Below are positions 8,606-16,714 of a stretch of 64,000 nucleotides of DNA, piece by piece. Numbering within the stretch: position 1 is the stretch's first letter; each line of letters begins with the position of its first letter. Made by a program: the position numbers and the translations under genes. This DNA comes from Actinoplanes sp. DH11 (GTDB taxonomy: Bacteria; Actinomycetota; Actinomycetes; Mycobacteriales; Micromonosporaceae). The stretch is taken from contig NZ_JAHWGU010000031.1 of assembly GCF_020873875.1 (NCBI RefSeq), positions 1 to 64,000 on the forward strand. The letters run 5' to 3'. Below the pieces are notes generated by a model that was given only the letters and a program-made list of their open reading frames with translations, was not told where the DNA came from and did no database searches.

Positions 8606-8622
8606 ATACCCCTGGGGGGTAT
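8606..8622. promoter_or_regulatory. CsoR-like palindromic operator
   Basis: ATACCCCTGGGGGGTAT is a perfect inverted repeat (ATACCCC, 3-bp spacer, GGGGTAT) placed 35 bp before the MFS start codon. The C-tract/G-tract palindrome flanked by TA matches operators of the CsoR family of copper and persulfide sensors in actinobacteria. Two CACGTCAGG repeats (8565 and 8582) and a GGGAAA/TTTCCC pair lie just upstream. No csoR gene is in the window, so the regulator would act in trans. Confidence 0.55.
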
Positions 8623-8656
8623 ATGAGCCGAGCCGTCGACGATTGAGGAATCAGCC

Positions 8657-10159
8657 ATGTCCCGCACCGCACCGATGACCGCTCCACCGCGAGCTGACGG
8701 CCGCCTCGGCCTGGCTCTGCTCGTGATCGCGACAGCGCAGCTGATGATGGTCCTGGACGACACCGTCGCGAACGTGGCTCTGCCGAGCATCCAGGCGCAG
8801 TTCGACATGTCGGAGTCGGCACTGCCATGGGTGATCAACGCCTACGTGCTCGCGTTCGGCGGCCTGCTGTTGTTCGGCGGACGGGTGGGCGACCTCTACG
8901 GCCGGATCCGGGTGCTGCGCCTCGGCCTGGTCGTCTTCACCGCCGCGTCGCTGGCCGGTGGGCTCGCGCCCAGCAGTGAGCTGCTGATCGCCGCCCGCGG
9001 CGTCCAGGGCCTCGGCGCGGCGCTCGTCGCCCCGAACGCGCTCGCGCTGATCGCCACCACCTTCCCGGCGGGCCGGGCCCGCAACAGGGCGATGGCCGTG
9101 TACGGCGCCATGTCCGCGCTCGGTATCACCGGTGGTGTCCTGCTCGGCGGACTGCTGACCGGTGCACTGAGCTGGCGGTGGGTCCTGCTGATCAACATTC
9201 CGATCGGACTCGCCGTCCTCGCCGGCACCCGGATCCTGGTGGCGGGTGAGCGGCACACCGGCCGCCTCGACACCCTGGGCGCGGTCACCGGTACCGCCGG
9301 GTTCACCGCGCTGGCCTACGGTTTCACCCGCGCGGGCGAGCACGGCTGGACCGACTCGATCACGCTGACCGCCTTCGGTGCGGCCGTCGCCACCCTGGTC
9401 CTGTTCGTGGTCCGGCAGGCGCGCAGCCGTGATCCGCTGCTCCCGCTGCGGCTGCTGGCCGACCGCAACCGCTCCAGCGCGTACCTCACCGTGCTGTTCA
9501 TCGGCGGCGGCCTGATGGGGACCTTCTACCTCGCCACCCTGTTCATGCAGCAGGTCCTGCAACTCGGCCCGTTGCGGGCGGGCGTCGCCGCGCTGCCGTT
9601 CGGCCTCGGCATCATCCTGGCCTCCGGCGTGGCGTCCAAGCTCGCCGAGAAGCTGCCACCTCGGGCGATCGCCGTTCCCGGACTGCTTCTCGCCGCCGCC
9701 GGCATGTTCTGGCTGTCCGCCCTGCCGGTCGACGCCGGCTACTGGACCGATCTCCTTGTGCCGCTGTTCCTCACGTCCGCGGGCCTGGGCTTGGCGTTCG
9801 TGCCGATGACCCTCACCGTCGTGCACGACGTCGACCCGCGCGAGACCGGCGTGGCCTCCGCGCTGATGAACACCGCCCAGCAGATCGGGGCCGCCATCGG
9901 CCTGGCCGTCCTGACCACCGTCTCCGCCACGGCTGCCGCCACCCAGCTCCCCGGCGCCGCCACAGCGCTGCACACCGCCCGGGCCGGCGGCGACGACGAC
10001 CTCGTAGCCCGCGCGCAGCAGGCACTGAGCCACGGCTACACCACCGCCTACCTCGCCGCCGCCGCACTGCTGGTGGTCGCGGCCGCGATCACCGCCGTCG
10101 GCGTCAACACCCGCCACCGGCAACGCTCGTCCGCCGAGGCCGGCAACCACGCCGGGTGA
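8657..10159 (+). CDS. MFS transporter, DHA2 (14-helix) family
   Basis: A 500-residue drug:proton antiporter of the DHA2 group. Motif D1 is present as VLDDTVANVALPSI, motif A as GGRVGDLYGRIR, and antiporter motif C as GAMSALGITGGVLLGG. The length and hydrophobic pattern give fourteen helices. The ATG at 8657 follows GAGGAATC. Divergent from nhaA and preceded by a CsoR-like palindrome, it may be induced by copper or reactive sulfur, which would be unusual for this transporter class. Its 3' end overlaps, on the opposite strand, the open frame of a truncated regulator remnant. Confidence 0.93.
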   Translation: MSRTAPMTAPPRADGRLGLALLVIATAQLMMVLDDTVANVALPSIQAQFDMSESALPWVINAYVLAFGGLLLFGGRVGDLYGRIRVLRLGLVVFTAASLAGGLAPSSELLIAARGVQGLGAALVAPNALALIATTFPAGRARNRAMAVYGAMSALGITGGVLLGGLLTGALSWRWVLLINIPIGLAVLAGTRILVAGERHTGRLDTLGAVTGTAGFTALAYGFTRAGEHGWTDSITLTAFGAAVATLVLFVVRQARSRDPLLPLRLLADRNRSSAYLTVLFIGGGLMGTFYLATLFMQQVLQLGPLRAGVAALPFGLGIILASGVASKLAEKLPPRAIAVPGLLLAAAGMFWLSALPVDAGYWTDLLVPLFLTSAGLGLAFVPMTLTVVHDVDPRETGVASALMNTAQQIGAAIGLAVLTTVSATAAATQLPGAATALHTARAGGDDDLVARAQQALSHGYTTAYLAAAALLVVAAAITAVGVNTRHRQRSSAEAGNHAG

Positions 10160-10443
10160 ATGCCTCTCCCGACGGCCAGCCGGCCCAGGTGGCGCTCCGG
10201 GTCCTCGTACAGGCGCAGCAAGGCCGCCGGCAGCGGTGTGCCTGCACCGAGCAGGTCCAGGTGCGCGCGTACGTCTGCTTCCGGGGTGCCGCGGACCCGG
10301 GCCAGCTCGTCGGCGAACCTGGTGCCCGTCCCGTCCGGCGGTGGTGTCAGGAAGTCCGGCACGTACCGCGGATCGGCGAGCAGCGGGGCGAGCATCTCGA
10401 GGTGCAGAGCGGACACCGCGCCGATACCGGTGAATGCGTTCAC
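10048..10443 (-). pseudogene. Truncated ArsR-like regulator (DUF5937-type N-domain)
   Basis: The reading frame from a GTG at 10443 encodes ALHLEMLAPLLADPRYVPD, FLTPPPDG and FADELARVRGTP, the middle of the N-terminal domain of many actinobacterial ArsR-family regulators (annotated DUF5937). The beginning of that domain and the whole winged-helix part are absent; after about residue 86 the frame runs into sequence antisense to the MFS gene. The GTG overlaps the stop of the histidine kinase gene (GTGA), so the remnant could still be translated by coupling. It is most simply a deletion product left between the MFS and two-component genes. Confidence 0.6.
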
Positions 10444-12191
10444 GTCCGTAGCTCTCCAGTCGGGGACAGGGGCAGACGGGCGAGGACCAGGCCGGCGTCC
10501 GCGGTCAGGGTGCCGCCGAGCATTTCCGCGCGTTCCCGCATCGAGGTCAGCCCGTACCCCGGGATCCAGGCCTTTCCGGTCTCACCGTCGTCGCGCACCT
10601 CGATCGTCAGCGCCGCCGCGCCGTCCAGGCGCAGGACCACGTCGGCGTGGCGGCCGGCGGAGTGCCGGGCGGCGTTGGTCAGCGCCTCCACCACGATGCG
10701 GTAGGCGGTGACCTCGACGGCGGCGCCCAGGCCGGGCAGGGGGCCGGTGACGTGCACGTCCACGGTCATCGGGCGGCCGTCGGCACCGAGCACGTGGCGG
10801 GCGTGCTGGCGGATGGTCTGTTCCAGGCCCACCTGGTCGAGGCTGGGCGGGCGCAGGCCTTCCACCAGCCGGCGCACCTCGACGATGGCTTCGCCGGCCT
10901 CCGCGCGTACGCCTGCCAGCAGTTCCGCGGCCCGTTCCGGGTCGCGGTGCAGGATGTTGCGGGCCGCGTCCGAGGCGTAGGCGAGACCCGTCAGCCGGGG
11001 GCCCAGGCCGTCGTGCAGGTCGCGGCGCAGCCGGCGGCGTTCCTCCTCGACGGCGGCGACGACGGCGGCGCGCGAGGTCTGCAGGGCGGCGCGCAGTTCG
11101 CGGGCCTGCATGAGCTGGGCGAGGGCCGGGGCCAGCACCGCGATCACCTGGTCGTCGCCGCGCAGCAGGGTGAGCTGGCCGGGGCGCAGACCGATCTCCA
11201 GGTGCCCGGGGGTGAGCGCCCGGCGGACCACCGACTCGCCGGGCCGGCCGCTGACCGCGATCGGGTGGCCGGCGTCGTCGAGCAGGGCCGCGTACGGCAG
11301 CACCAGCGCCTCGCGCAGCGCCCGCAGTGCCGGCACCGGGTCTTCGCCGAGGCGTTCGCCCACCTGGGAGGCGGCCCGAATGGGGTCGCTGCGGGCGCCG
11401 AACAGCAGCAGTTCGAGGACCTGGCGGAACAGCCTGGCGAACGGGGCGTAGCCGATCGCGCAGGCGGCGGCGACCAGGCCGAGCGCGCCGGGGGAGAAGT
11501 CGACAGGTCCGCCGGCGATCACTTCGACGGCCGCGACGATTCCGGCGAAGACGCTCACCACGAGCAGCGTGGTGATCGCGTGCACGGCGATCGACAGCGC
11601 CATCGCCCGCACGTCGCGGACCGCGGGAGCGCTCAGGCCGAGGTAGAGGCAGGCCACCAGCACGGCCCAGGCGGCCAGGTGCAGGACGGCCGCGGGTTGC
11701 TGCGGCAGGGCGAAACTCGCGAGGACGGCCAGCACCGGGCCGGGCACCGCACCGAGGGACAGCCACTGCAGCGCCCGGCGGACGGCCGCGTCACTGTGCT
11801 CGTAGCGCCACCACTGCACCGCCAGCACGAGCAGGTAGGCCACGAACACACTGAGGTCCCCGGCGGTCCAGCGGCCCGCGTCCAGCACGGCCACCCCACC
11901 GGCGGCGGCCACGACCGCCGGTGCCGCCCAGCCGAGCCCGGCGGGCGGGCGGTCGTCGGGGTAGAGCACCAGCGCCGTGGGCAGCAGCACGAGCACACTC
12001 AGCAGCCACAGCCGTTCCGGAAGGGCGCCCGGACCCAGGGTGAGACGCAGCGTCACCGCGACGATGGCGCAGGCAGCGGCGGCAAGGAGCAGAACCAGCA
12101 GGTGTACGGGGCCGCGGTGCCTCACCAGCAGCGCCGACGCCGCAGTGGCCAGGATGAGGGCGGCCGCACCGAAAGCCAGCCAGGCACTCAT
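10440..12191 (-). CDS. Sensor histidine kinase (HisKA_3/NarL type)
   Basis: A 583-residue membrane histidine kinase. Residues 1-260 carry about seven to eight hydrophobic helices; a GAF-like or linker region follows to about 365; the dimerisation box RRDLHDGLGPRLTGLA contains the phospho-acceptor H393; and the HATPase_c domain follows with VVEALTNAARHSAG and a GYGLTSMRERAEMLGG end. It phosphorylates the regulator encoded upstream, with which it overlaps by four bases (ATGA at 12188-12191). No extracytoplasmic sensory domain is obvious, so the signal is likely sensed within the membrane. Confidence 0.93.
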   Translation of the reverse strand: MSAWLAFGAAALILATAASALLVRHRGPVHLLVLLLAAAACAIVAVTLRLTLGPGALPERLWLLSVLVLLPTALVLYPDDRPPAGLGWAAPAVVAAAGGVAVLDAGRWTAGDLSVFVAYLLVLAVQWWRYEHSDAAVRRALQWLSLGAVPGPVLAVLASFALPQQPAAVLHLAAWAVLVACLYLGLSAPAVRDVRAMALSIAVHAITTLLVVSVFAGIVAAVEVIAGGPVDFSPGALGLVAAACAIGYAPFARLFRQVLELLLFGARSDPIRAASQVGERLGEDPVPALRALREALVLPYAALLDDAGHPIAVSGRPGESVVRRALTPGHLEIGLRPGQLTLLRGDDQVIAVLAPALAQLMQARELRAALQTSRAAVVAAVEEERRRLRRDLHDGLGPRLTGLAYASDAARNILHRDPERAAELLAGVRAEAGEAIVEVRRLVEGLRPPSLDQVGLEQTIRQHARHVLGADGRPMTVDVHVTGPLPGLGAAVEVTAYRIVVEALTNAARHSAGRHADVVLRLDGAAALTIEVRDDGETGKAWIPGYGLTSMRERAEMLGGTLTADAGLVLARLPLSPTGELRT

Positions 12192-12856
12192 CCAGGGCGT
12201 CCCCGCCCCAGGCCACCGTCGCGGGCGCGCACGATCGCCGCCGACCGGTCGGTGACCTGAAGCTTGCCGAAGATCGACGACAGGTGGTTGGCGACCGTCT
12301 TGGGTGCCATGCCCAGTGCGTCCGCGATGACGGCGTTGCGCCGGCCCTGCGCCACGAGTTCGAGCACGTCACGTTCGCGCGCGGTCAGGCCGGGGAACGG
12401 ATCGGCACGCTCCGCGGGGTCGCGCCCGAACACGCCCAGCACCCGGCTCGCGATGCCCGGCCCGAAGATCGCCTCCCCGGCGACCACGGCGCGCAGTGCC
12501 CGCTCGATCTCCTCCTGCGCGGCGCCTTTGAGCAGGTAGCCACGGGCGCCGGCCTGCATCGCCCCGAACACGACGTCGTCCTCCTCGGCCATGGACAGCA
12601 CCAGAACGGCGGTGGCGGGGCAGGCCCGGACGATGCGGCGGGTCGCCTCCACACCGTCCACGTGCGGCATCATCACGTCCATCACGACCACGTCCGGCCG
12701 GCTCAGCTGCACCTCGCGGACCGCCTGCTCACCGTCGGCCGCCTCACCGACCACGGTGAACCCGCCGAACGACTCGATGAGCGCTCGCAGGCCACCGCGC
12801 ACCACCGGGTGGTCGTCGACGAGGACGACCGTGATCGGCCGATCGGGCGGCGTCAT
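12188..12856 (-). CDS. LuxR/NarL-family response regulator
   Basis: A 222-residue regulator with a receiver domain (acidic pair DD at 14-15, phospho-acceptor D60 in VVMDVMMP, and K in YLLKGAA) and a C-terminal LuxR helix-turn-helix (LTARERDVLELVAQGRRN then KTVANHLSSIFGKL). The ATG at 12856 was chosen because the receiver fold begins directly after it; the open frame extends several hundred bases upstream without homology. It is the first gene of the two-component operon and diverges from the four-helix membrane protein gene at 13031, a possible target. Confidence 0.93.
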   Translation of the reverse strand: MTPPDRPITVVLVDDHPVVRGGLRALIESFGGFTVVGEAADGEQAVREVQLSRPDVVVMDVMMPHVDGVEATRRIVRACPATAVLVLSMAEEDDVVFGAMQAGARGYLLKGAAQEEIERALRAVVAGEAIFGPGIASRVLGVFGRDPAERADPFPGLTARERDVLELVAQGRRNAVIADALGMAPKTVANHLSSIFGKLQVTDRSAAIVRARDGGLGRGRPG

Positions 12857-13030
12857 CCGTCCATGATGGGGCTGGCCGGGCCGGCAGACCAGGAATACGT
12901 TCCCGGGTGGGACCGGGAAACTTCCCGCCGGCGCGGGCAGGCCGACCGATCCGGGTGCGGCTCGCGGCCAGCAGGCTCGGGGGTAACGGCGCCGGGCAAG
13001 CGGCGCCCGCGGCGATCCGGGAGGATCACG

Positions 13031-13405
13031 ATGCAGCTCACCAAGCTCAACAAGGCCGGACTGGTCATCGCTCTTCTGCTCGGCCTCATCGACGTGACCG
13101 GGCCGTTCACCCTGGTGCCGGAGAACTCCCAGGACGGCCCGCCGTTCGCCATCCTGCTGATCGACTGCCTGCTGGGCCTGATCACCGTCGCCGCGGTGGT
13201 GGTCGCCTGGCGTACCGGCCGGCGCGGTGCCGTCCGCATCGCCGCCGGCGCCCGCATCATCTCGGTGATCACCGCCCTGCCGGCGTTCTTCGTCGACGTG
13301 CCCGCGGCCCTGCAGATGGTCGTCGCCGTCGCCGTGGCCCTCACCATCGCGTCGGTGGCGATGATGTTGGCCCCGTCCCGCCGACCGGTTCTGATCAGCG
13401 ATTGA
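13031..13405 (+). CDS. Small four-helix membrane protein
   Basis: A 124-residue hydrophobic protein with four predicted membrane segments (GLVIALLLGLIDVTG, FAILLIDCLLGLITVAAVVV, IISVITALPAFFVDV, MVVAVAVALTIASVAMMLA). GGGAGGATCACG provides a good ribosome binding site before the ATG. It is divergent from the response regulator gene with 174 bp between them, so it could be a target of that system. No family function is recognised. Confidence 0.75.
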   Translation: MQLTKLNKAGLVIALLLGLIDVTGPFTLVPENSQDGPPFAILLIDCLLGLITVAAVVVAWRTGRRGAVRIAAGARIISVITALPAFFVDVPAALQMVVAVAVALTIASVAMMLAPSRRPVLISD

Positions 13406-13593
13406 TCCACCCGTGCCCGGACGGGCGGTGACGGCGTGCGTGCCGGGGCCGGTGGTGCCGGCACGAGCCGACGCAACCTGGCGGCCCTCCCAGCGCGGGC
13501 CTTCACCCCGGCCTGAAGACCGCAGCACTGGCCCGCAATCCGGTAGCCGAGCAGGAACGCGGGTACCTCGGTCCGGGAGCCTGAATCATCGTG

Positions 13594-13618
13594 CCCCGCT
13601 TCCCGCCTGGAAGCGGGG
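13594..13618 (+). promoter_or_regulatory. Strong hairpin in the aldo/keto reductase leader
   Basis: CCCCGCTTCC and GGAAGCGGGG form a perfect 10-bp stem with loop CGCCT. It lies 38 bp before the start codon of the aldo/keto reductase and has no U-tract. It could be a terminator for upstream transcription or an RNA element in the leader; which cannot be decided from sequence. Confidence 0.5.
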
Positions 13619-13655
13619 TCGTCCCTGACGGGCAGCAACGACGCGGAGGAATGCG

Positions 13656-14639
13656 ATGCGTACCACCAAGCTCGGCGAACTCGAAGTGTCCCGCATCGGC
13701 CTGGGTGCGATGGGCATGTCGCACGGCTACAGCGGCGCCGGCAGCGACGACGCCGAATCGATCCGCACCATCCACCGGGCGATCGACCTCGGCGTCACCC
13801 TGATCGACACCGCCGAGGTCTACGGCCCGTACATCAACGAGGAACTGGTCGGCGCGGCGCTTAAGGGCCGCCGTGACCAGGTGGTTCTCGCCACCAAGTT
13901 CGGCCTGATCTCGCACACCGGGCGGGGCGCGGGCAAACCCGACAGCAGCCCGGACAGCATTCGTACGGCGGTCGACGGTTCCCTGAAGCGGCTCGGCACC
14001 GACCGCATCGACCTGTACTACCAGCACCGCGTCGACCCGGACACCCCGATCGAGGAGACCATGGGCGTCCTCGCGGAACTGGTGACCGAGGGCAAGATCC
14101 GGTATGTCGGGCTGTCCGAGGCCTGGATCGACACGGTCCGCCGCGCCCACGCCGTGCATCCGGTGACCGCGCTGCAGTCGGAGTACTCGCTGTGGACCCG
14201 CGACCAGGAGGAGATCCTCCCGGTGCTGCGGGAGCTCGGCATCGGCCTGGTCGCCTACTCGCCGCTGGGCCGGGGCTTCCTCACCGGCGCCCTGCGCACC
14301 CCCGCCGACGTGGAAAATCTCGACGACAGCGACTTCCGCAAGGGCCACCCGCGCTTCACCGGCGACAATTTCCGGCGCAACCTGCGCATCGCCGACCAGG
14401 TGCAGCAGATCGCCGAGAAGGCCGGCGTCACGGCGGCTCAGGTGGCGCTGGCCTGGTTGCTGGCGCAGGGCGACGACATCGTGCCGATCCCCGGCACCAA
14501 GCGGGTCAGCCGGGTGGCGGAGAACGTCGCCGCCGACGCCGTACGGCTGACGCCCGAGCAGGTCGTGGCCCTGACCGCCCTGCCGCCCGCCGAGGGCGGC
14601 CACCACACCGACGCCCAGATGCGGATGATCGAGCGCTGA
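13656..14639 (+). CDS. Aldo/keto reductase
   Basis: A 327-residue NADPH-dependent TIM-barrel oxidoreductase. The catalytic tetrad is visible: D51 and Y56 in DTAEVYGP, K81 in LATKFG, and H124 in LYYQHR. Cofactor-binding IPGTKRVSRVAENV lies near the C-terminus. The sequence pattern (GLGAMGMSHGYSG, TPIEETMGVLAELV) resembles the YajO/AKR13-like proteins that reduce reactive aldehydes. GCGGAGGAATGCG precedes the ATG. It appears monocistronic, followed by a strong hairpin terminator. Confidence 0.94.
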   Translation: MRTTKLGELEVSRIGLGAMGMSHGYSGAGSDDAESIRTIHRAIDLGVTLIDTAEVYGPYINEELVGAALKGRRDQVVLATKFGLISHTGRGAGKPDSSPDSIRTAVDGSLKRLGTDRIDLYYQHRVDPDTPIEETMGVLAELVTEGKIRYVGLSEAWIDTVRRAHAVHPVTALQSEYSLWTRDQEEILPVLRELGIGLVAYSPLGRGFLTGALRTPADVENLDDSDFRKGHPRFTGDNFRRNLRIADQVQQIAEKAGVTAAQVALAWLLAQGDDIVPIPGTKRVSRVAENVAADAVRLTPEQVVALTALPPAEGGHHTDAQMRMIER

Positions 14640-14645
14640 GCCGTC

Positions 14646-14678
14646 CCGGGCCGGTCCGCTTCGAGTGGATCGGCCCGG
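14646..14678 (+). terminator. Terminator hairpin after aldo/keto reductase
   Basis: CCGGGCCGGTCC (14646-14657) pairs with GGATCGGCCCGG (14667-14678) over 12 bp, counting one G-U pair, around a 9-base loop. It begins six bases after the stop codon. There is no T-run, as is common for actinobacterial terminators. Confidence 0.65.
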
Positions 14679-15003
14679 TACGCCGGAGATCCGTCACCTG
14701 CCGATCCACCACCCACGCACCCGTCAGGAGCTGGTGGTGTCGCTGTGTCTGGCGGACGGCTCGAAGAGGGCGGTGTGCGCTTCTCGTGGCAGTCTCGGTG
14801 TCGATCATGTCGACTCCCTGGTCGCCGGCGGAGTAGCCAGTCGCCGGAAGCGTAGTCACATGCCGCAAGGAGGGGCGTTCGCCGATGGCCCGGTTGCCAT
14901 CGACGAGCTTCCATCAAAGTTCGCTGACGTGCCGTAAGGTACGAGGGCATGCTCCTGTCACGGCTCGACCGCGAGTGGTCGGGTCCGGAAGGCGGTCCTC
15001 AGC
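14679..15003. other. Intergenic, no gene seen
   Basis: This 325-bp gap between the reductase terminator and the STAS-ATPase gene contains only short frames without homology or a ribosome binding site. It presumably carries the promoter of the gene at 15004. Confidence 0.5.
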
Positions 15004-15804
15004 ATGGAATCCCCGTACCTGTTCAACGACGGCTCCGCCCGGGCTTCAGTGACGGCGACCAGCGACATCGCCAGCGACTCGATGGAACTGACGGTGCGTG
15101 GCCTGTGGACGCGCTCGCTGGCCGCCGACATCCGGACCGGCGTCTACAAATGTCTGGCGGAGCAGCCGGCCACCATGGTGATCGACGTGTGGGACATGCG
15201 CGATGCCGACGGCGCCAGCGTGCCGATGTGGCTCGCCGCGCACCGGGCCGCCGGCATGCCGCAGCCGCCGGTGCGACTGGCGTTGTGCGTTCCGCCGACC
15301 TCGGTCCTGGCCGAGCGGCTGCACAAGGTCGGCGCCACGCAGTACCTGCCGCTGTTCGCCGGCATGCCCGAGGCCCGGGCGGCGCTGGCCTCGAACAAGC
15401 CGCTGACCGACCAGTTGACGGTGACGCTGCCCCCGGTGCTGACCTCCGCGAGCGTCGCCCGGGACCTGGTCGGGCAGGCCTGTTCGGCGTGGCGTCTGAG
15501 CCCGCTGCTGATGTCGGCCCGCGCGGTGTTGTCCGAGTTGGTCACCAATGCCATCGAGAACGCCGGTGCCGACATCACCGTCATGGTGGCGCGGCGCGGC
15601 ACCGGCCTCTACCTGGCGGTTCGCGACGACGATCCGCGCATGCCGTACCTGCGCGAGCTGGCACCCCACACGGGAAGCGTGCTCGACGACCGCGGCCTGG
15701 GCCTGCGCATCGTCCATCAGGCCGCGCGCGCCTGGGGCGCCCGCGCCGTCACCGGCGGCAAAATCGTCTGGGCCACCGTCCGTTCCGGCCGGCGGCTGCG
15801 GTGA
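15004..15804 (+). CDS. STAS-like/HATPase (anti-sigma-type) fusion protein
   Basis: A 266-residue protein. Residues 20-120 resemble a STAS domain (LTVRGLWTRSLAADI, MVIDVWDMRDADG), and residues 135-262 are an RsbW-like HATPase_c domain with N-box ELVTNAIEN and the G-box DRGLGLRIV. In STAS proteins the phosphorylated residue occupies a D-S/T-S/T-G motif; here the position reads DADG, so the usual phosphoserine is missing. The fusion therefore may be a constitutive partner-binding module or a phosphatase-independent switch. It stands alone, with the ATG at 15004. The STAS protein at 3573 is a possible, unproven partner. Confidence 0.8.
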   Translation: MESPYLFNDGSARASVTATSDIASDSMELTVRGLWTRSLAADIRTGVYKCLAEQPATMVIDVWDMRDADGASVPMWLAAHRAAGMPQPPVRLALCVPPTSVLAERLHKVGATQYLPLFAGMPEARAALASNKPLTDQLTVTLPPVLTSASVARDLVGQACSAWRLSPLLMSARAVLSELVTNAIENAGADITVMVARRGTGLYLAVRDDDPRMPYLRELAPHTGSVLDDRGLGLRIVHQAARAWGARAVTGGKIVWATVRSGRRLR

Positions 15805-15864
15805 CGGCGCTTCTCGCGGTCCCCTCGCCCGGCGCCGACCGCAGAAGCCGGGGAAGCGCTGATC

Positions 15865-16653
15865 TCAGAAGCCGGGGAAGACGGCGCGCAGCTCGTCGAG
15901 CGTGATGTTGCCGGTGACCTCCACCCCGGCCGGGGTGTGCCGCGGGGTGAGCCGGCCGTAGAGCAACCGGATCGCCGACTCCAGCGGTCCGCCGAAGGAC
16001 GCGGTCGCCGGCAGGTCGTCAGTGGTGAGCCGGACCTTGTCATCCAGCACGATCCGGTACGGCGTCTTGCTGATCTCGATCACGGCGTGCTCGCGTGCCG
16101 CGGCGGGCTTGCCGACGAAACCGAGCAGGAAGCCGAGCCCGCCGCTGAGGTGCTCGGCCAGCAGGGAGACGGACGGTTCGGTGAGTACGGCTGCCGGGTC
16201 GACGCCGACGCGGACGTCCCAGACGTGCGGCGCCACCTCGCTCAGCCGCATGGCGGCGAACGACGCCAGCGACAGCGGCTCCGGCAGGAACCCGACGGGC
16301 AACGCAAGGTCGTCGTGGCGCTGCTCCGGCACCGCTTCGAGGGCCGTGACGAGCGCGGTGTCCGACTCCACCGAGCCGGCGGCCTGGTTCGGCGGGCTCA
16401 GCGCGTTCCACCGATCCCAGACGCCCTGGTTGAAGTCCGGGCCGGGCGCTTGTGCCTCACCCAGTCCCGCCCGGAGCCCGGCGAGCGTGATCTCCGCGCC
16501 GCTGCCCAGGTGGGACAGGACGTCGGCGACGGTCCATTCGCTGGCGCCGGACGGGCCGGTGAGCTGCTCGGGGGAGAGGGCGGGGACCAGGCTGGCGAGG
16601 GTGTCGTGCTCGCTGCGCAGGGCCGCGATCGTGCGGCCGGCAAGGGTGGTCAT
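15865..16653 (-). CDS. MDMPI-family (maleylpyruvate isomerase N-domain) protein
   Basis: A 262-residue protein with the mycothiol-dependent maleylpyruvate isomerase N-terminal four-helix DinB-like domain: ALRSEHDTLASLVPAL, SEWTVADVLSHLGSGAEI, and the C-terminal end of the bundle RLSEVAPHVWDVRVGVDP with the metal-binding histidine. The C-terminal part (VEVTGNITLDELRAVFPGF) matches the SCP2-like tail of the family. Such proteins use mycothiol, the actinobacterial thiol. The ATG at 16653 was chosen at the beginning of the domain. It is the last gene of a minus-strand series below the caspase-VOC gene, 62 bp away. Confidence 0.88.
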   Translation of the reverse strand: MTTLAGRTIAALRSEHDTLASLVPALSPEQLTGPSGASEWTVADVLSHLGSGAEITLAGLRAGLGEAQAPGPDFNQGVWDRWNALSPPNQAAGSVESDTALVTALEAVPEQRHDDLALPVGFLPEPLSLASFAAMRLSEVAPHVWDVRVGVDPAAVLTEPSVSLLAEHLSGGLGFLLGFVGKPAAAREHAVIEISKTPYRIVLDDKVRLTTDDLPATASFGGPLESAIRLLYGRLTPRHTPAGVEVTGNITLDELRAVFPGF

Positions 16654-16714
16654 GCCGACGAGCCTACTCAAATCGACGAGACCCGCAGCGGGCATCCAGC
16701 GGCTGGGACCTGCG

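Noticed and set aside
8651..10150. 499-codon minus-strand open frame opposite the MFS gene
   Set aside because: Composition is G/Q/R-rich and lacks homology; it is the antisense shadow of the MFS gene.
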